64,000 nt of DNA from Flavobacterium limi (GTDB lineage Bacteria; Bacteroidota; Bacteroidia; Flavobacteriales; Flavobacteriaceae): assembly GCF_010645075.1 (NCBI RefSeq), contig NZ_JAADZV010000007.1:186001-250000 (forward strand). Direction: 5' to 3'. Below are positions 53,812-61,674 of the stretch, in pieces. The position numbers and the translations under genes are program-made. How positions within the stretch are numbered: position 1 is the stretch's first letter; every line of letters starts with the position of its first letter. Under the pieces are notes generated by a model. The model saw only the letters and a list, made by a program, of their open reading frames with translations, was not told the DNA's origin and did not search any database.

Positions 53812-54711
53812 ATGGTGAATTTAGAATGGTACAGAACATTTAAAGCGGTCTATAAAAACGGAAACTTTTCTATTGCCGCAAAAGAGCTTTTTATGAGTCA
53901 GCCTGCCGTAAGTCAGCAAATCTCTATGCTTGAAGCTCATGTGGGGAATAAACTTTTTATTCGAAAGTCTAAAGGCGTAGAACCAACAGAGTACGCTAAG
54001 TTACTGAATAACTTAATAATAGACGCCCTCGATCGCCTTGAAAATGTAGAAAATACCTTTAGGGCTAAAGCCGAAGATGCAACCCGATTAATTTCTGTGG
54101 GCATTTCAAAACATCTTTTTAGCAGTGTTGGCAATGCATTAATTGCAAAATTTGATTTAATCGATTTTACTTTTGCCGATGATGACACACTTTTTTCCTT
54201 AGTTGATTCTAAAAAACTGGACTTTGCAATTGTTTCCAAAAAATACGATACATTTGATACCATTCAGGAAACGGTAGCTAAGATTAAATTGGTATTAGTT
54301 GGACCAACAAATTTAGATATTACCGAATTTCGCCAGAAACTGAAATCAGATAATTTTACTGAAGCTGAACAATGGCTGAACGAACAAAAATGGTATTCGC
54401 ATGATGCGAGAATTCCACACATAAAATTGTTCTGGCTGTATGCTTTCCATAAAAAGAGACCTTCAATGGTTCCCAATTATATCATTCCGTCAGAATATGA
54501 AATGCTGGAAATGCTTTCCAAAAATTCCGGTGTTGCCGTAACGTGGAATTGCAATGTGAGAAAATTTATTCAGCAAAACAAACTACAATTGGTATGGAAC
54601 AGCTTTCACGTTCCGGAAGAATACGTTTATTTATTGGCGGCTAAAAACAACAATTTGAAAACCTTTTTTGATACCATTGCCAATGAAGTGAGAATCGCAT
54701 TATCTACTTAA
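53812..54711 (+). CDS. LysR-family transcriptional regulator
   Basis: About 299 residues. The winged helix-turn-helix is FKAVYKNGNFSIAAKELFMSQPAVSQQISMLEAHVGNKLFIRKSKGVEPTEYAK split over residues 8-62; the rest is a periplasmic-binding-protein-like effector domain (SVGISKHLFSSV, DFAIVSKKYD, LVLVGPTN). ATG 53812 is preferred over 53785 because a -7 box (TATGTTTG, 53784-53791) overlaps the first ATG. Divergent from the DJ-1 gene, the usual arrangement for a LysR regulator and its target. Ligand unknown. Confidence 0.92.
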   Translation: MVNLEWYRTFKAVYKNGNFSIAAKELFMSQPAVSQQISMLEAHVGNKLFIRKSKGVEPTEYAKLLNNLIIDALDRLENVENTFRAKAEDATRLISVGISKHLFSSVGNALIAKFDLIDFTFADDDTLFSLVDSKKLDFAIVSKKYDTFDTIQETVAKIKLVLVGPTNLDITEFRQKLKSDNFTEAEQWLNEQKWYSHDARIPHIKLFWLYAFHKKRPSMVPNYIIPSEYEMLEMLSKNSGVAVTWNCNVRKFIQQNKLQLVWNSFHVPEEYVYLLAAKNNNLKTFFDTIANEVRIALST

Positions 54712-54858
54712 AAGATAAAATCCTTGACTTAAAATCATCAAAAATGATGAGTTGTACTATTCTATTGAACATTAAATTTGTCGTATACCTAAATTTGATT
54801 TTTGCTAACTTTTTCTGAGTTAAACTTTAATTAGCTCAGCGTAAGAAATATAAAATTT

Positions 54859-54883
54859 TATATTTGTGTAAATCTTACGCATT
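54859..54883 (+). promoter_or_regulatory. nrtR promoter with operator O1
   Basis: TATATTTG (54859-54866) is a -7 box. From its TTTG a 21-bp dyad runs: TTTGTGT, 7-nt spacer, ACGCATT (54863-54883), ending 6 bp before the nrtR ATG. A second pair GCGTAAG (54839-54845) / CTTACGC (54874-54880) partly overlaps. It matches operators O2 and O3 near prs, indicating autoregulation. Confidence 0.65.
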
Positions 54884-54889
54884 TTAATT

Positions 54890-55582
54890 ATGACTGAAAA
54901 TCAAAATATCAGAGTTGCTGTAGATGCCATTGTCTTTGGTTATCAAAACAGTCAGTTGTACGTTCTTTTAATCCAGCAGAAATTTGGAACTCAGGAATCG
55001 TACTGGGCATTACCGGGAGGTTTGGTTAAAAATGACGAATCACTTCAGGATGCTGTAAAAAGAGAACTGAAGGAAGAAACAAATGTTGAAGTCAATTATT
55101 TTGAACAGCTGTTTACTTTTGGAGATGACGTAAATCGTGATCCCAGGAACCGTGTAATTTCCATAGCCTACTATGCTCTGGTAGATCCTTCAAAACTAAA
55201 AGTCCAGGCTGATACAGATGCTGAACATGCACAATGGTTTAAGATTAATGAAATCCCTGCCCTCGCTTTTGATCATAATCAGATTCTAAAAAAGGGGTTA
55301 GAACGTTTAAAAGCGAAACTCACTTACGAGCCCATTGGTTTCGATTTACTTCCAAAAGAATTTCTTTTCTCAGAGCTGGAAAACCTTTATTGTACTATTT
55401 TAGAAAAGGAAATAGAACGCCGAAATTTCAGAAAAAAAATCCTGAGCTTCGGAATTGTAGAGGAAACAGAAAATTATTCCCCGGTAAAAACAGGTCGTCC
55501 GGCCAAATTATTCCGATTCAACCACAAGAAATACAATGATTTACATGAAGAAGGTTTTCACTTCGAAATAAAGTTTGCGTAA
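54890..55582 (+). CDS. nrtR: NrtR-type Nudix transcriptional regulator of NAD metabolism
   Basis: 230 residues. The N-terminal Nudix domain (1-145) carries a nearly complete Nudix box (GGLVKNDESLQDAVKRELKEE), with Asn replacing the last Gly, so catalysis may be weak or lost. The C-terminal winged helix (about 155-230) contains GRPAKLFRFNHKKYNDL, typical of NrtR. Known NrtR proteins repress NAD-salvage genes and are released by ADP-ribose or related ligands. The next genes, prs-like to nampt-like, are an NAD/ADP-ribose set, and three operator-like dyads are at its promoter, its stop codon and the prs promoter. Confidence 0.9.
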   Translation: MTENQNIRVAVDAIVFGYQNSQLYVLLIQQKFGTQESYWALPGGLVKNDESLQDAVKRELKEETNVEVNYFEQLFTFGDDVNRDPRNRVISIAYYALVDPSKLKVQADTDAEHAQWFKINEIPALAFDHNQILKKGLERLKAKLTYEPIGFDLLPKEFLFSELENLYCTILEKEIERRNFRKKILSFGIVEETENYSPVKTGRPAKLFRFNHKKYNDLHEEGFHFEIKFA

Positions 55583-55594
55583 TTTTTACACAAA
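55574..55594 (+). promoter_or_regulatory. NrtR-like operator O2 over the nrtR stop codon
   Basis: TTTGCGT, 7-nt spacer, ACACAAA: the same arms and spacing as O1 and O3. It covers the nrtR stop (55580-55582) and lies 52 bp, about five helical turns, upstream of O3. Confidence 0.6.
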
Positions 55595-55599
55595 ATAAA

Positions 55600-55646
55600 T
55601 TGTTTATTCAAAATTAAATTCTACATTTGCGTATAATTAACGCAAA
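55600..55646 (+). promoter_or_regulatory. prs promoter with NrtR-like operator O3
   Basis: TTG (55600-55602), 19-bp spacer and TACATTTG (55622-55629) match the promoter consensus exactly. The perfect dyad TTTGCGT-N7-ACGCAAA (55626-55646) starts inside the -7 box and covers the predicted transcription start, 10 bp before the ATG: a classic repression position. Confidence 0.75.
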
Positions 55647-55656
55647 CTGCAACACT

Positions 55657-56490
55657 ATGATACTAAATCTCGACCCAAAATTCACTCCGATACTAAACCA
55701 GGAACAAATCAATTTTCAAAGTTTTACCTTTTCTGGAGGAGAACCACACATCAAAATCGATCCAAATTTTAATACTAACGAAAAAGTAACCATCACACAC
55801 CGTTTAAATTCATTCAATGATTTAGGTTTATTGTGTATCACAGTAGATGCTTTACGCAGAATGGATGTTAAAATAATCGATTTGTTTATTCCGTATTTTC
55901 CGGCCGCAAGACAAGATCGTGTGATGATTAAAGGAGAATCTTTATCTGTAAAAGTATATGCTGATATCATCAACGGATTACAGCTGAATAAAGTTTTCGT
56001 ATTTGACGCACACTCTGAAGTTACACCCGCTTTAGTCAATAATTGCGAAGTAATTCCGAATCATACTTTTATTAAGGAAGTTTTAAAAGTAATCGGAGAA
56101 AATGTAAAATTGATTTCTCCCGATGGAGGCGCTCTTAAGAAAATCTACAAAGTTTCTGAATTCTTGGGCGGAATTGAGGTTGTAGAATGCAGTAAAAGCC
56201 GTGACGTAAAAACCGGAAGATTATCAGGTTTTAAAGTGTACGAAGATGATTTGCAGGGAATGGATTGTTTAATTGTAGACGACATTTGCGACGGAGGAGG
56301 AACTTTTGTTGGATTAGCTGAAGAATTAAAAAAGAAAAACGCCGGCAAATTGTACTTAGCAGTAAGCCACGGAATTTTCAATAAAGGTTTTGAAGTTTTA
56401 AACTGCTTTGATAAAATCTTTACCACCAATTCTTTTAAAGATTTTGAAGGCGATAATGTGAAGGTGATTGGAATTGATCAATTGATTTAA
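55657..56490 (+). CDS. PRPP-synthetase-like enzyme (short Prs; possible ADP-ribose pyrophosphokinase)
   Basis: 277 residues, about 35 shorter than housekeeping Prs. Present are IDLFIPYFPAARQDRVM (ATP/ribose-5-P loop), FVFDAHSEV (metal His) and the PRPP loop LIVDDICDGGGTFVGLAEEL. By family it transfers pyrophosphate from ATP to C1 of ribose 5-phosphate. Because it is NrtR-controlled and shares a gene train with a nicotinamide phosphoribosyltransferase homologue, it either supplies PRPP for NAD salvage or, like the Prs-like enzymes of phage NAD+ reconstitution pathways, acts on ADP-ribose; the latter is inference. ATG 55657 is used, since upstream starts lie before the promoter's start point. 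Confidence 0.88.
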   Translation: MILNLDPKFTPILNQEQINFQSFTFSGGEPHIKIDPNFNTNEKVTITHRLNSFNDLGLLCITVDALRRMDVKIIDLFIPYFPAARQDRVMIKGESLSVKVYADIINGLQLNKVFVFDAHSEVTPALVNNCEVIPNHTFIKEVLKVIGENVKLISPDGGALKKIYKVSEFLGGIEVVECSKSRDVKTGRLSGFKVYEDDLQGMDCLIVDDICDGGGTFVGLAEELKKKNAGKLYLAVSHGIFNKGFEVLNCFDKIFTTNSFKDFEGDNVKVIGIDQLI

Positions 56491-56565
56491 AAAATCTTAG
56501 TTTGGTTGGAATTAAACCATTACGAACTATCAACTAACAACTATTAACAATAAACCAAAAAGACA

Positions 56566-56901
56566 ATGAGTGACGATTTAAAACCAAGATTTATTGAGTC
56601 TTTAAAAAGAAACAATGATCAGATTAGAGAAGACAGAGCCAAAGTAATTGGCGAGGATTCTGAATTAATTTACAGACGCAGAGTTGAAGATATTGAGCTA
56701 AAAATCAAAAGACTCGAAAGAGAACAGGAAGGATTGATCGACATCAGTCCATTGGATAAAAACAGTCTGACTTTTGCTGATTTCCAGCCCGAAGCCTTTG
56801 TTCAGAAAGATATGGAACTTTCGCTGACCATCAGAAATCTGAATATCCAGTTTGAAGTAACAAAAAAGAGATTTGAGTATTTATTCGGTAAAACATTTTA
56901 G
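56566..56901 (+). CDS. Unknown 111-residue coiled-coil protein
   Basis: 111 residues, highly charged and helical: LKRNNDQIREDRAKVIGED, YRRRVEDIELKIKRLEREQEG (coiled coil, about 30-60), then SLTFADFQPEAFVQKDMELSLTIRNLNIQF. No signal peptide, membrane segment or catalytic motif. It ends 2 nt before the VWA-like gene, so the two are almost certainly translated together and may form a pair. I do not recognise the family. Confidence 0.7.
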   Translation: MSDDLKPRFIESLKRNNDQIREDRAKVIGEDSELIYRRRVEDIELKIKRLEREQEGLIDISPLDKNSLTFADFQPEAFVQKDMELSLTIRNLNIQFEVTKKRFEYLFGKTF

Positions 56902-56903
56902 TC

Positions 56904-57764
56904 ATGGGAGGTACAAGATATGATTTCGGCGCTCGCGAAAGCAGAGCAAAAAAAGTAGGATATGCCAGTAAATCGGCTGCAGAAATATTTACACAAAACG
57001 CTTTACGAATGGCTCATGAATCTATGAACCCAAACGGAGTGATTTTTAGAGAAGCAAGGGATTCTGATGTTCATCCAAATTCAGTTCCGATTATTTTAGG
57101 ACTGGATGTTACGGGAAGTATGGGGCATATTCCACATGAACTAATAAAAGAAGGATTGCCAAAATTAATGGGAGGCATTATTCAGGGAGGTGTTCCGGAC
57201 CCGGCACTTTTGTTCTTAGGAATCGGAGATCATGAATGCGACAGATATCCGCTTCAGGTGGGACAATTCGAATCTGGAGATGAAGAACTGGATATGTGGT
57301 TAACGAGAACTTACATAGAATCTGGCGGTGGCGGAAACGCCGGTGAAAGTTATCTTTTAGCGTGGTATTTCGCAGCATTTCATACCAAAACAGATGCTTT
57401 CGAAAAAAGAGGACAAAAAGGATTATTATTTACCGTTGGTGATGAACCGGGTTTGAAAACGCTTCCCGCTTCTGCGATCAAAGAAATTATGGGTCAGGGA
57501 CAGCAGACGTATACCCATCTTGAATTATTAGCGGAAGCTCAAAAAAGATACGACGTATATCACATTAGTGTTTTGCACTCAAATCAGGCGATCAATGCCG
57601 ATGTAGAATGGAAAGAATTATTAGGCCAGAATTGTTTGTCTATTGAAGATCACAGAGAAATTCCAAACGTAATCAAAAAGATTATCTGCGACCGATACAA
57701 AAGTTCTGGTTTAGGAACCACGGTTTCAGGAACAGATGGTTTAGATAATATCGAAATGCTTTAG
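56904..57764 (+). CDS. VWA-like protein of unknown function in NAD/ADP-ribose cluster
   Basis: 286 residues, cytosolic. A VWA-type core is visible: PIILGLDVTGSMGHIPHELI (DxTxS in the MIDAS position, about residue 69), then ALLFLGIGDHECDRYPLQVG, a glycine-rich ESGGGGNAGESY where the third MIDAS ligand would sit, and LLFTVGDEPGLKTL. The N-terminal 60 residues (FGARESRAKKVGYASKSAAEIF) are basic. It is coupled to the 111-residue coiled-coil protein. Its membership of an ADP-ribose gene set suggests a recruitment or metal-dependent binding role, but nothing in the sequence proves it. Confidence 0.75.
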   Translation: MGGTRYDFGARESRAKKVGYASKSAAEIFTQNALRMAHESMNPNGVIFREARDSDVHPNSVPIILGLDVTGSMGHIPHELIKEGLPKLMGGIIQGGVPDPALLFLGIGDHECDRYPLQVGQFESGDEELDMWLTRTYIESGGGGNAGESYLLAWYFAAFHTKTDAFEKRGQKGLLFTVGDEPGLKTLPASAIKEIMGQGQQTYTHLELLAEAQKRYDVYHISVLHSNQAINADVEWKELLGQNCLSIEDHREIPNVIKKIICDRYKSSGLGTTVSGTDGLDNIEML

Positions 57765-57819
57765 TTTTTTATAGATAGTTCTTTTGCCAGCTTAAGTATA
57801 TGTTTTAATATTTTAATTT

Positions 57820-58623
57820 ATGAAACCAGAAAGTTATCCAGAAATAATATACAAATACAGAAGTTGGGCTGACGAGTACCATAAGAACATTTTACTTAAG
57901 GGTGAAGTATACTTATCAGCACCAAAAAATTTCAATGATCCTTTTGATTTCAGAATTGGAAAAAATTTTATGTTGCTTGATAGTCAAGAAAAGATAGAAC
58001 GCTATATTGATCAAGGGCTTGAGAAACATAAAGATTGGCTAATGAGAAAAGGAATAGATAGTAAGGAAGAAAGAATATTCCAATTAAAAAGACTTGAAAA
58101 TCTTGAACTTTATCAGCAAGAATATGAAATGATCGAATCTGAAGCTACTGATAATCATTATGGAATACTTTCTCTTTCCAGTAGATGGGATTCTATTTTA
58201 ATGTGGTCACACTACGGTAATTTTCATAAAGGATTTAATGTTGGATATAATGAGGAAAAAATGCGCCAATGTGGTCTTTTTGGAAAAGGTGGTCCAGTAG
58301 CATATTCAGATGATTTTCCTACAATAGATCCTTTCAGTGATCACGATATGCGAACATCATTTATGCAAACTCATTTTAAATCTAAAGAATGGGAATATGA
58401 ACAAGAATATAGATTAGCTAAACTTTTTTATCCAGGAATTCCAACAGATAAGGATAGAACAATTGTCATTCCATTTGAATTTATTGATGAAATAAATCTT
58501 GGGATTAGCATCTCGGATAAGGATAAAATTGAAATTGTCGAATTTGCGAAAAACAAAAACATTAAAGTATTTCAGACAAAAAAAATATCATTTAAGTTTG
58601 GATTGACTAGGTTTGAGATATAA
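57820..58623 (+). CDS. DUF2971-domain protein
   Basis: 267 residues. The DUF2971 hallmarks are all present: IIYKYRSWADEYHKNILLKGE, LSAPKNFNDPFDF (about 32-45), ILSLSSRWDSILMWSHYGNFHKGFNVGY (about 112-140) and KSKEWEYEQEYRLAKLF (about 188-205). The function of DUF2971 is unknown; it turns up in accessory and defence-related loci. The 55-bp spacer before it and 20-bp spacer after are larger than in the rest of the train, so it may be a later insertion. Cytosolic. Confidence 0.83.
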   Translation: MKPESYPEIIYKYRSWADEYHKNILLKGEVYLSAPKNFNDPFDFRIGKNFMLLDSQEKIERYIDQGLEKHKDWLMRKGIDSKEERIFQLKRLENLELYQQEYEMIESEATDNHYGILSLSSRWDSILMWSHYGNFHKGFNVGYNEEKMRQCGLFGKGGPVAYSDDFPTIDPFSDHDMRTSFMQTHFKSKEWEYEQEYRLAKLFYPGIPTDKDRTIVIPFEFIDEINLGISISDKDKIEIVEFAKNKNIKVFQTKKISFKFGLTRFEI

Positions 58624-58643
58624 AAGTAAACAATAACAATAAA

Positions 58644-59726
58644 ATGAAAACAGCAAAAATAGTTATAGGTTTAGGATTTGGTGATGAAGGAAAAGGCATC
58701 ACAACCGATTTTCTGGCAAAGCAAAATCCTGAAGCTATAGTTATTCGGTTTTCGGGAGGACAACAGGCAGCGCATACGGTTATGATTGATGACAGAAAAC
58801 ATGTTCATTCGAGTTTTGCAAGTGGTGCGCTTCGGGGTTTACCTTCTTATTTTAGTGAACATTGTACGGTTCATCCTCTTTTTTTATATAATGAAAAAGC
58901 GGAGTTAGAAAAAAACGGAGGTAATACGGAACTTCACATTCATCCTTTAGCAAAAATAACCACGCCTTTTGATGTCTGGCAAAACAGAAATAATGTTCGA
59001 AATCTGGATCATGGAACCTGCGGAAAAGGAATTGGTGCAACCATGAAAAGAAACGAAGGTCCGTACAAATTGTTTGCGATAGATTTGATTGCGCCACGCG
59101 AAATGCTTTTAGAAAAGTTAAACCAAATCGCCTATTATTATGGTTTTCTAAACGAAAGTGAAATCGATCAGGAAGTCGAAAAATACCTCGAAGCCATTGG
59201 CCAAATAAAATGGAACATCAGTGATTACAGTTTTTTAGAAAATTATAATCAATTCATTTTTGAAGGAAGCCAGGGAATCCTGCTCGATATGGATCATGGT
59301 ATTTTTCCGAATGTGACGTATGCGAATACAACTTCAAAAAATGCAATTGAAATTTGCAATAGATTAAAGATTGAAAATATTGAAGTGTTTTATGCAACCA
59401 GAAGTTATACCACAAGACATGGACACGGCTGGATGCCAAATGAAAGGGAATTAAAATTAAAAAACAACGAAGAAGAAACCTGTGTTTTCAACGAATATCA
59501 AAAAGAACTTCGCTTTGGTGATTTAGATTATGATTTACTGAATTACGCTTTAAAACTGGATGCAGCTTACAGCCTGAATGCGAAAAGAAATCTGGTGGTA
59601 ACCTGTATGGATCAGCTGGAGAAAGAATATGAATTTGAAAAGCTTACCACGGATTTTAATGAAATATACGGATCATTTTCGCCCGATTCAAAAGATTTTA
59701 AAAACATTACTTCTTTGTTTCAATAA
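58644..59726 (+). CDS. Divergent adenylosuccinate-synthetase homologue
   Basis: 360 residues versus about 430 in housekeeping PurA. The N-terminal GTP/IMP loop is preserved as GLGFGDEGKGITTDF (catalytic Asp kept), and GGQQAAHT replaces GGHNAGHT (last His kept). FEGSQGILLDMDHGIFPNVT and ATRSYTTRHGHGWMPNERE match PurA. However the aspartate-binding TGRxRR loop is replaced by NEYQKELRFGDLDYDLL, so aspartate is probably not the amino donor. PurA homologues of this kind may adenylate or ligate another nucleotide-like substrate; in this cluster ADP-ribose or a purine adduct is conceivable. It is not expected to be the cell's main PurA. Confidence 0.85.
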   Translation: MKTAKIVIGLGFGDEGKGITTDFLAKQNPEAIVIRFSGGQQAAHTVMIDDRKHVHSSFASGALRGLPSYFSEHCTVHPLFLYNEKAELEKNGGNTELHIHPLAKITTPFDVWQNRNNVRNLDHGTCGKGIGATMKRNEGPYKLFAIDLIAPREMLLEKLNQIAYYYGFLNESEIDQEVEKYLEAIGQIKWNISDYSFLENYNQFIFEGSQGILLDMDHGIFPNVTYANTTSKNAIEICNRLKIENIEVFYATRSYTTRHGHGWMPNERELKLKNNEEETCVFNEYQKELRFGDLDYDLLNYALKLDAAYSLNAKRNLVVTCMDQLEKEYEFEKLTTDFNEIYGSFSPDSKDFKNITSLFQ

Positions 59727-59733
59727 GTAAAAG

Positions 59734-60261
59734 ATGAAATATACGATAGAAAATATAGCGCCGGAAAGTAAGTTTTTGTTTTTCTGGGGACATCAGCCAA
59801 ACAAAGACGGTAAAATTACCAAAACCTGTTTCAGCCAATGGTGGTTAAGTTCTTTTAAAGTTGAAAAAGTTACTTATAAAACGGCCGAACACTGGATGAT
59901 GGCAAAAAAAGCCGAATTATTTCAGGATCAGGAAATTTTAGAAAAAATCCTTGAAGCTGATTCTCCGGCAGAAGCCAAAAAATTAGGAAGAGAAGTTAGA
60001 AACTACGATGACAAAATCTGGCTGGAAAATCGTTTTGAGATTGTAAAAGAAGGAAATCTTCATAAATTCAGTCAAAACAAAGTTTTGAAGGAGTTTTTAA
60101 TTAATACAAAAGAAAGAGTTTTGGCAGAAGCAAGTCCGGTTGATCTCATTTGGGGAATCGGAATGGCGAGTGATCATAAAGATGTAATGAATCCGGAGAA
60201 GTGGAAAGGTTTGAATCTTTTAGGTTTTGCTTTGATGGAAGTTAGGGATGAATTGAAATAA
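59734..60261 (+). CDS. NADAR-family protein (YbiA-like)
   Basis: 175 residues covering the whole NADAR domain: FFWGHQPNKDGKITKTCFSQWWLSSF, YKTAEHWMMAKKAELF (about 49-64), AEAKKLGREVRNYDDKIWLENRFEIV and VLAEASPVDLIWGIGMASD. Known members are N-glycosidases: YbiA acts on riboflavin intermediates and others remove ADP-ribose from guanine bases. The NAD/ADP-ribose neighbours favour the second type of activity. Seven bases separate it from the PurA homologue and six from the 137-residue gene. Confidence 0.9.
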   Translation: MKYTIENIAPESKFLFFWGHQPNKDGKITKTCFSQWWLSSFKVEKVTYKTAEHWMMAKKAELFQDQEILEKILEADSPAEAKKLGREVRNYDDKIWLENRFEIVKEGNLHKFSQNKVLKEFLINTKERVLAEASPVDLIWGIGMASDHKDVMNPEKWKGLNLLGFALMEVRDELK

Positions 60262-60267
60262 GTTATT

Positions 60268-60681
60268 ATGGAAACAACAAAATTATATCGTCCGGTAGGT
60301 TTGAAGGAAATGGAATTAATTGCTGAATTAGGATACAATTCATTTCCGCCAAGATTGGATTGGCAACCCATTTTTTATCCGGTTACGAATCAACAATATG
60401 CAGAGCAAATTGCTTTTGAATGGAATACAGTTGATGAGTTTTCAGGATTTATTGGAATTGTAACAGCTTTTAAAGTCAAAACAGCTTTCCTGGAAAAGTA
60501 TGAAATTCAAAATGTCGGCGATAAAAATCATAACGAACTTTGGATTCCTTCAGAAGATTTGAATGATTTTAATTCTAATATAGTCGATGGGATACAAATA
60601 GTTAATGTATTTTTCACAGACCTTTCTGTTGTAAGTTCCGATACAGAACTAACAAATAAATTAAACAGTTTTAGAAAATGA
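60268..60681 (+). CDS. Unknown 137-residue protein (often labelled ADP-ribosylation/crystallin J1)
   Basis: 137 residues, alpha/beta. The sequence opens LYRPVGLKEMELIAELGYNS then FPPRLDWQPIFYPVTNQQYAEQIAFEWN and VTAFKVKTAFLEKYEIQNVGDKNHNELWIPSEDL. Databases often label this family ADP-ribosylation/crystallin J1, a label I recall and could not check; it is not similar to the DraG protein at 62146. The layout (short, Tyr/Arg at the start, conserved E near the end) could be a small ADP-ribosyltransferase-type or ADP-ribose-binding fold. It is sandwiched between NADAR and a macro protein and overlaps the latter by 4 nt. Confidence 0.75.
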   Translation: METTKLYRPVGLKEMELIAELGYNSFPPRLDWQPIFYPVTNQQYAEQIAFEWNTVDEFSGFIGIVTAFKVKTAFLEKYEIQNVGDKNHNELWIPSEDLNDFNSNIVDGIQIVNVFFTDLSVVSSDTELTNKLNSFRK

Positions 60682-61199
60682 TTTTAGAACTCATTAAAGC
60701 AGACATTACAGAAATCAATGTTGATGCAATTGTAAATGCAGCCAATACTTCATTACTTGGAGGCGGTGGCGTTGATGGAGCCATTCACAGAAAAGGAGGA
60801 AAAGCAATTTTAGATGAATGCATTCAAATTCGTAATAAACGAGGAGGCTGTAAAACTGGCGAAGCAGTAATTACAACAGCTGGAAATCTTCCTTCTAAAT
60901 ATGTTATTCATACTGTTGGACCTGTTTGGAATGGCAACAAAGAAGAGAAATCAAAACTTCTGGCAGATTGTTATCAGAACAGTTTAAAACTTGCTGTCGA
61001 AAACGGAATAAAAACAATTGCTTTTCCAAACATCAGTACAGGAATTTATCATTTCCCGAAAGATAAAGCAGCACAGATAGCAATCAAAACAGTAAAAGAT
61101 TTTAGTGTAAGTATAGCAATAGACAAAGTAATTTTTGTTTGTTTTGATGATGAAAATTATCAGATTTATAAAGATATTCTAGAAATAGAAAACAAATAA
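60678..61199 (+). CDS. MacroD-type macro-domain ADP-ribose hydrolase
   Basis: 173 residues. The ADP-ribose pocket motifs are VDAIVNAANTSLLGGGGVDGAIH (about 15-37), GEAVITTAGNLPSKYVIHTVGP and IAFPNISTGIYHFP (substrate loop). This is the MacroD/YmdB type, which hydrolyses O-acetyl-ADP-ribose and ADP-ribose esters on Asp/Glu. Stand-alone, cytosolic, no other domains. The start ATG overlaps the previous stop (ATGA). Confidence 0.93.
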   Translation: MILELIKADITEINVDAIVNAANTSLLGGGGVDGAIHRKGGKAILDECIQIRNKRGGCKTGEAVITTAGNLPSKYVIHTVGPVWNGNKEEKSKLLADCYQNSLKLAVENGIKTIAFPNISTGIYHFPKDKAAQIAIKTVKDFSVSIAIDKVIFVCFDDENYQIYKDILEIENK

Positions 61200-61203
61200 A
61201 GAA

Positions 61204-61674
61204 ATGAAAGCCATTCAATATATAAAAGGCGATGCTACATCCCCTGATGGATCAGAGAATAAAATAATCGTTCACGTTTGTAATGACATTGGCGGATGGG
61301 GAAAAGGATTTGTAATGGCGATTTCCAAAAAATGGAAAAAACCTGAAAATGAATATCGAAATTGGTTCAAATCAAAAGAAGGTTTTGAATTAGGAAAAGT
61401 GCAGTTTGTTCAGGTTGAAGAAGATTTATGGGTGGCGAATTTAATTGGTCAGCATAAAATCAATAAAGATGAAAACGGAGACGCTCCAATTCGGTACAAT
61501 GCAATTGAAAAAGGATTAGAAGCAGTTTCAGATTTTGCAAAAACAAACAATGCATCGGTTCACATGCCAAGAATTGGTTGCGGATTGGCAGGAGGAAAAT
61601 GGGAAATGATTGAACCTGTTATTCTTAAAACCCTGTCTAATCAGGATCTAAAAGTTGTGGTTTATGATTTTTAA
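61204..61674 (+). CDS. TARG1/ALC1-type macro-domain protein
   Basis: 156 residues. Motifs: IQYIKGDATSPDG, IIVHVCNDIGGWGKGFVMAIS (about 20-40, with the Asp-Ile-Gly and Lys-Gly-Phe of this subtype), GQHKINKDENGDAPIRYNAIEKGLE and HMPRIGCGLAGGKWEMI. It belongs to a macro branch different from the previous gene, the TARG1/DarG-like one that removes ADP-ribose from glutamate or from DNA thymidine. Having two macro branches plus NADAR and DraG side by side means four eraser chemistries in one transcription unit. Confidence 0.9.
   Translation: MKAIQYIKGDATSPDGSENKIIVHVCNDIGGWGKGFVMAISKKWKKPENEYRNWFKSKEGFELGKVQFVQVEEDLWVANLIGQHKINKDENGDAPIRYNAIEKGLEAVSDFAKTNNASVHMPRIGCGLAGGKWEMIEPVILKTLSNQDLKVVVYDF

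Noticed and set aside
58644..59726. PurZ-type phage enzyme for 2-aminoadenine DNA
   Set aside because: In PurZ the catalytic Asp of PurA is replaced, while here GDEGKG keeps it, and no phage DNA-modification genes are adjacent.
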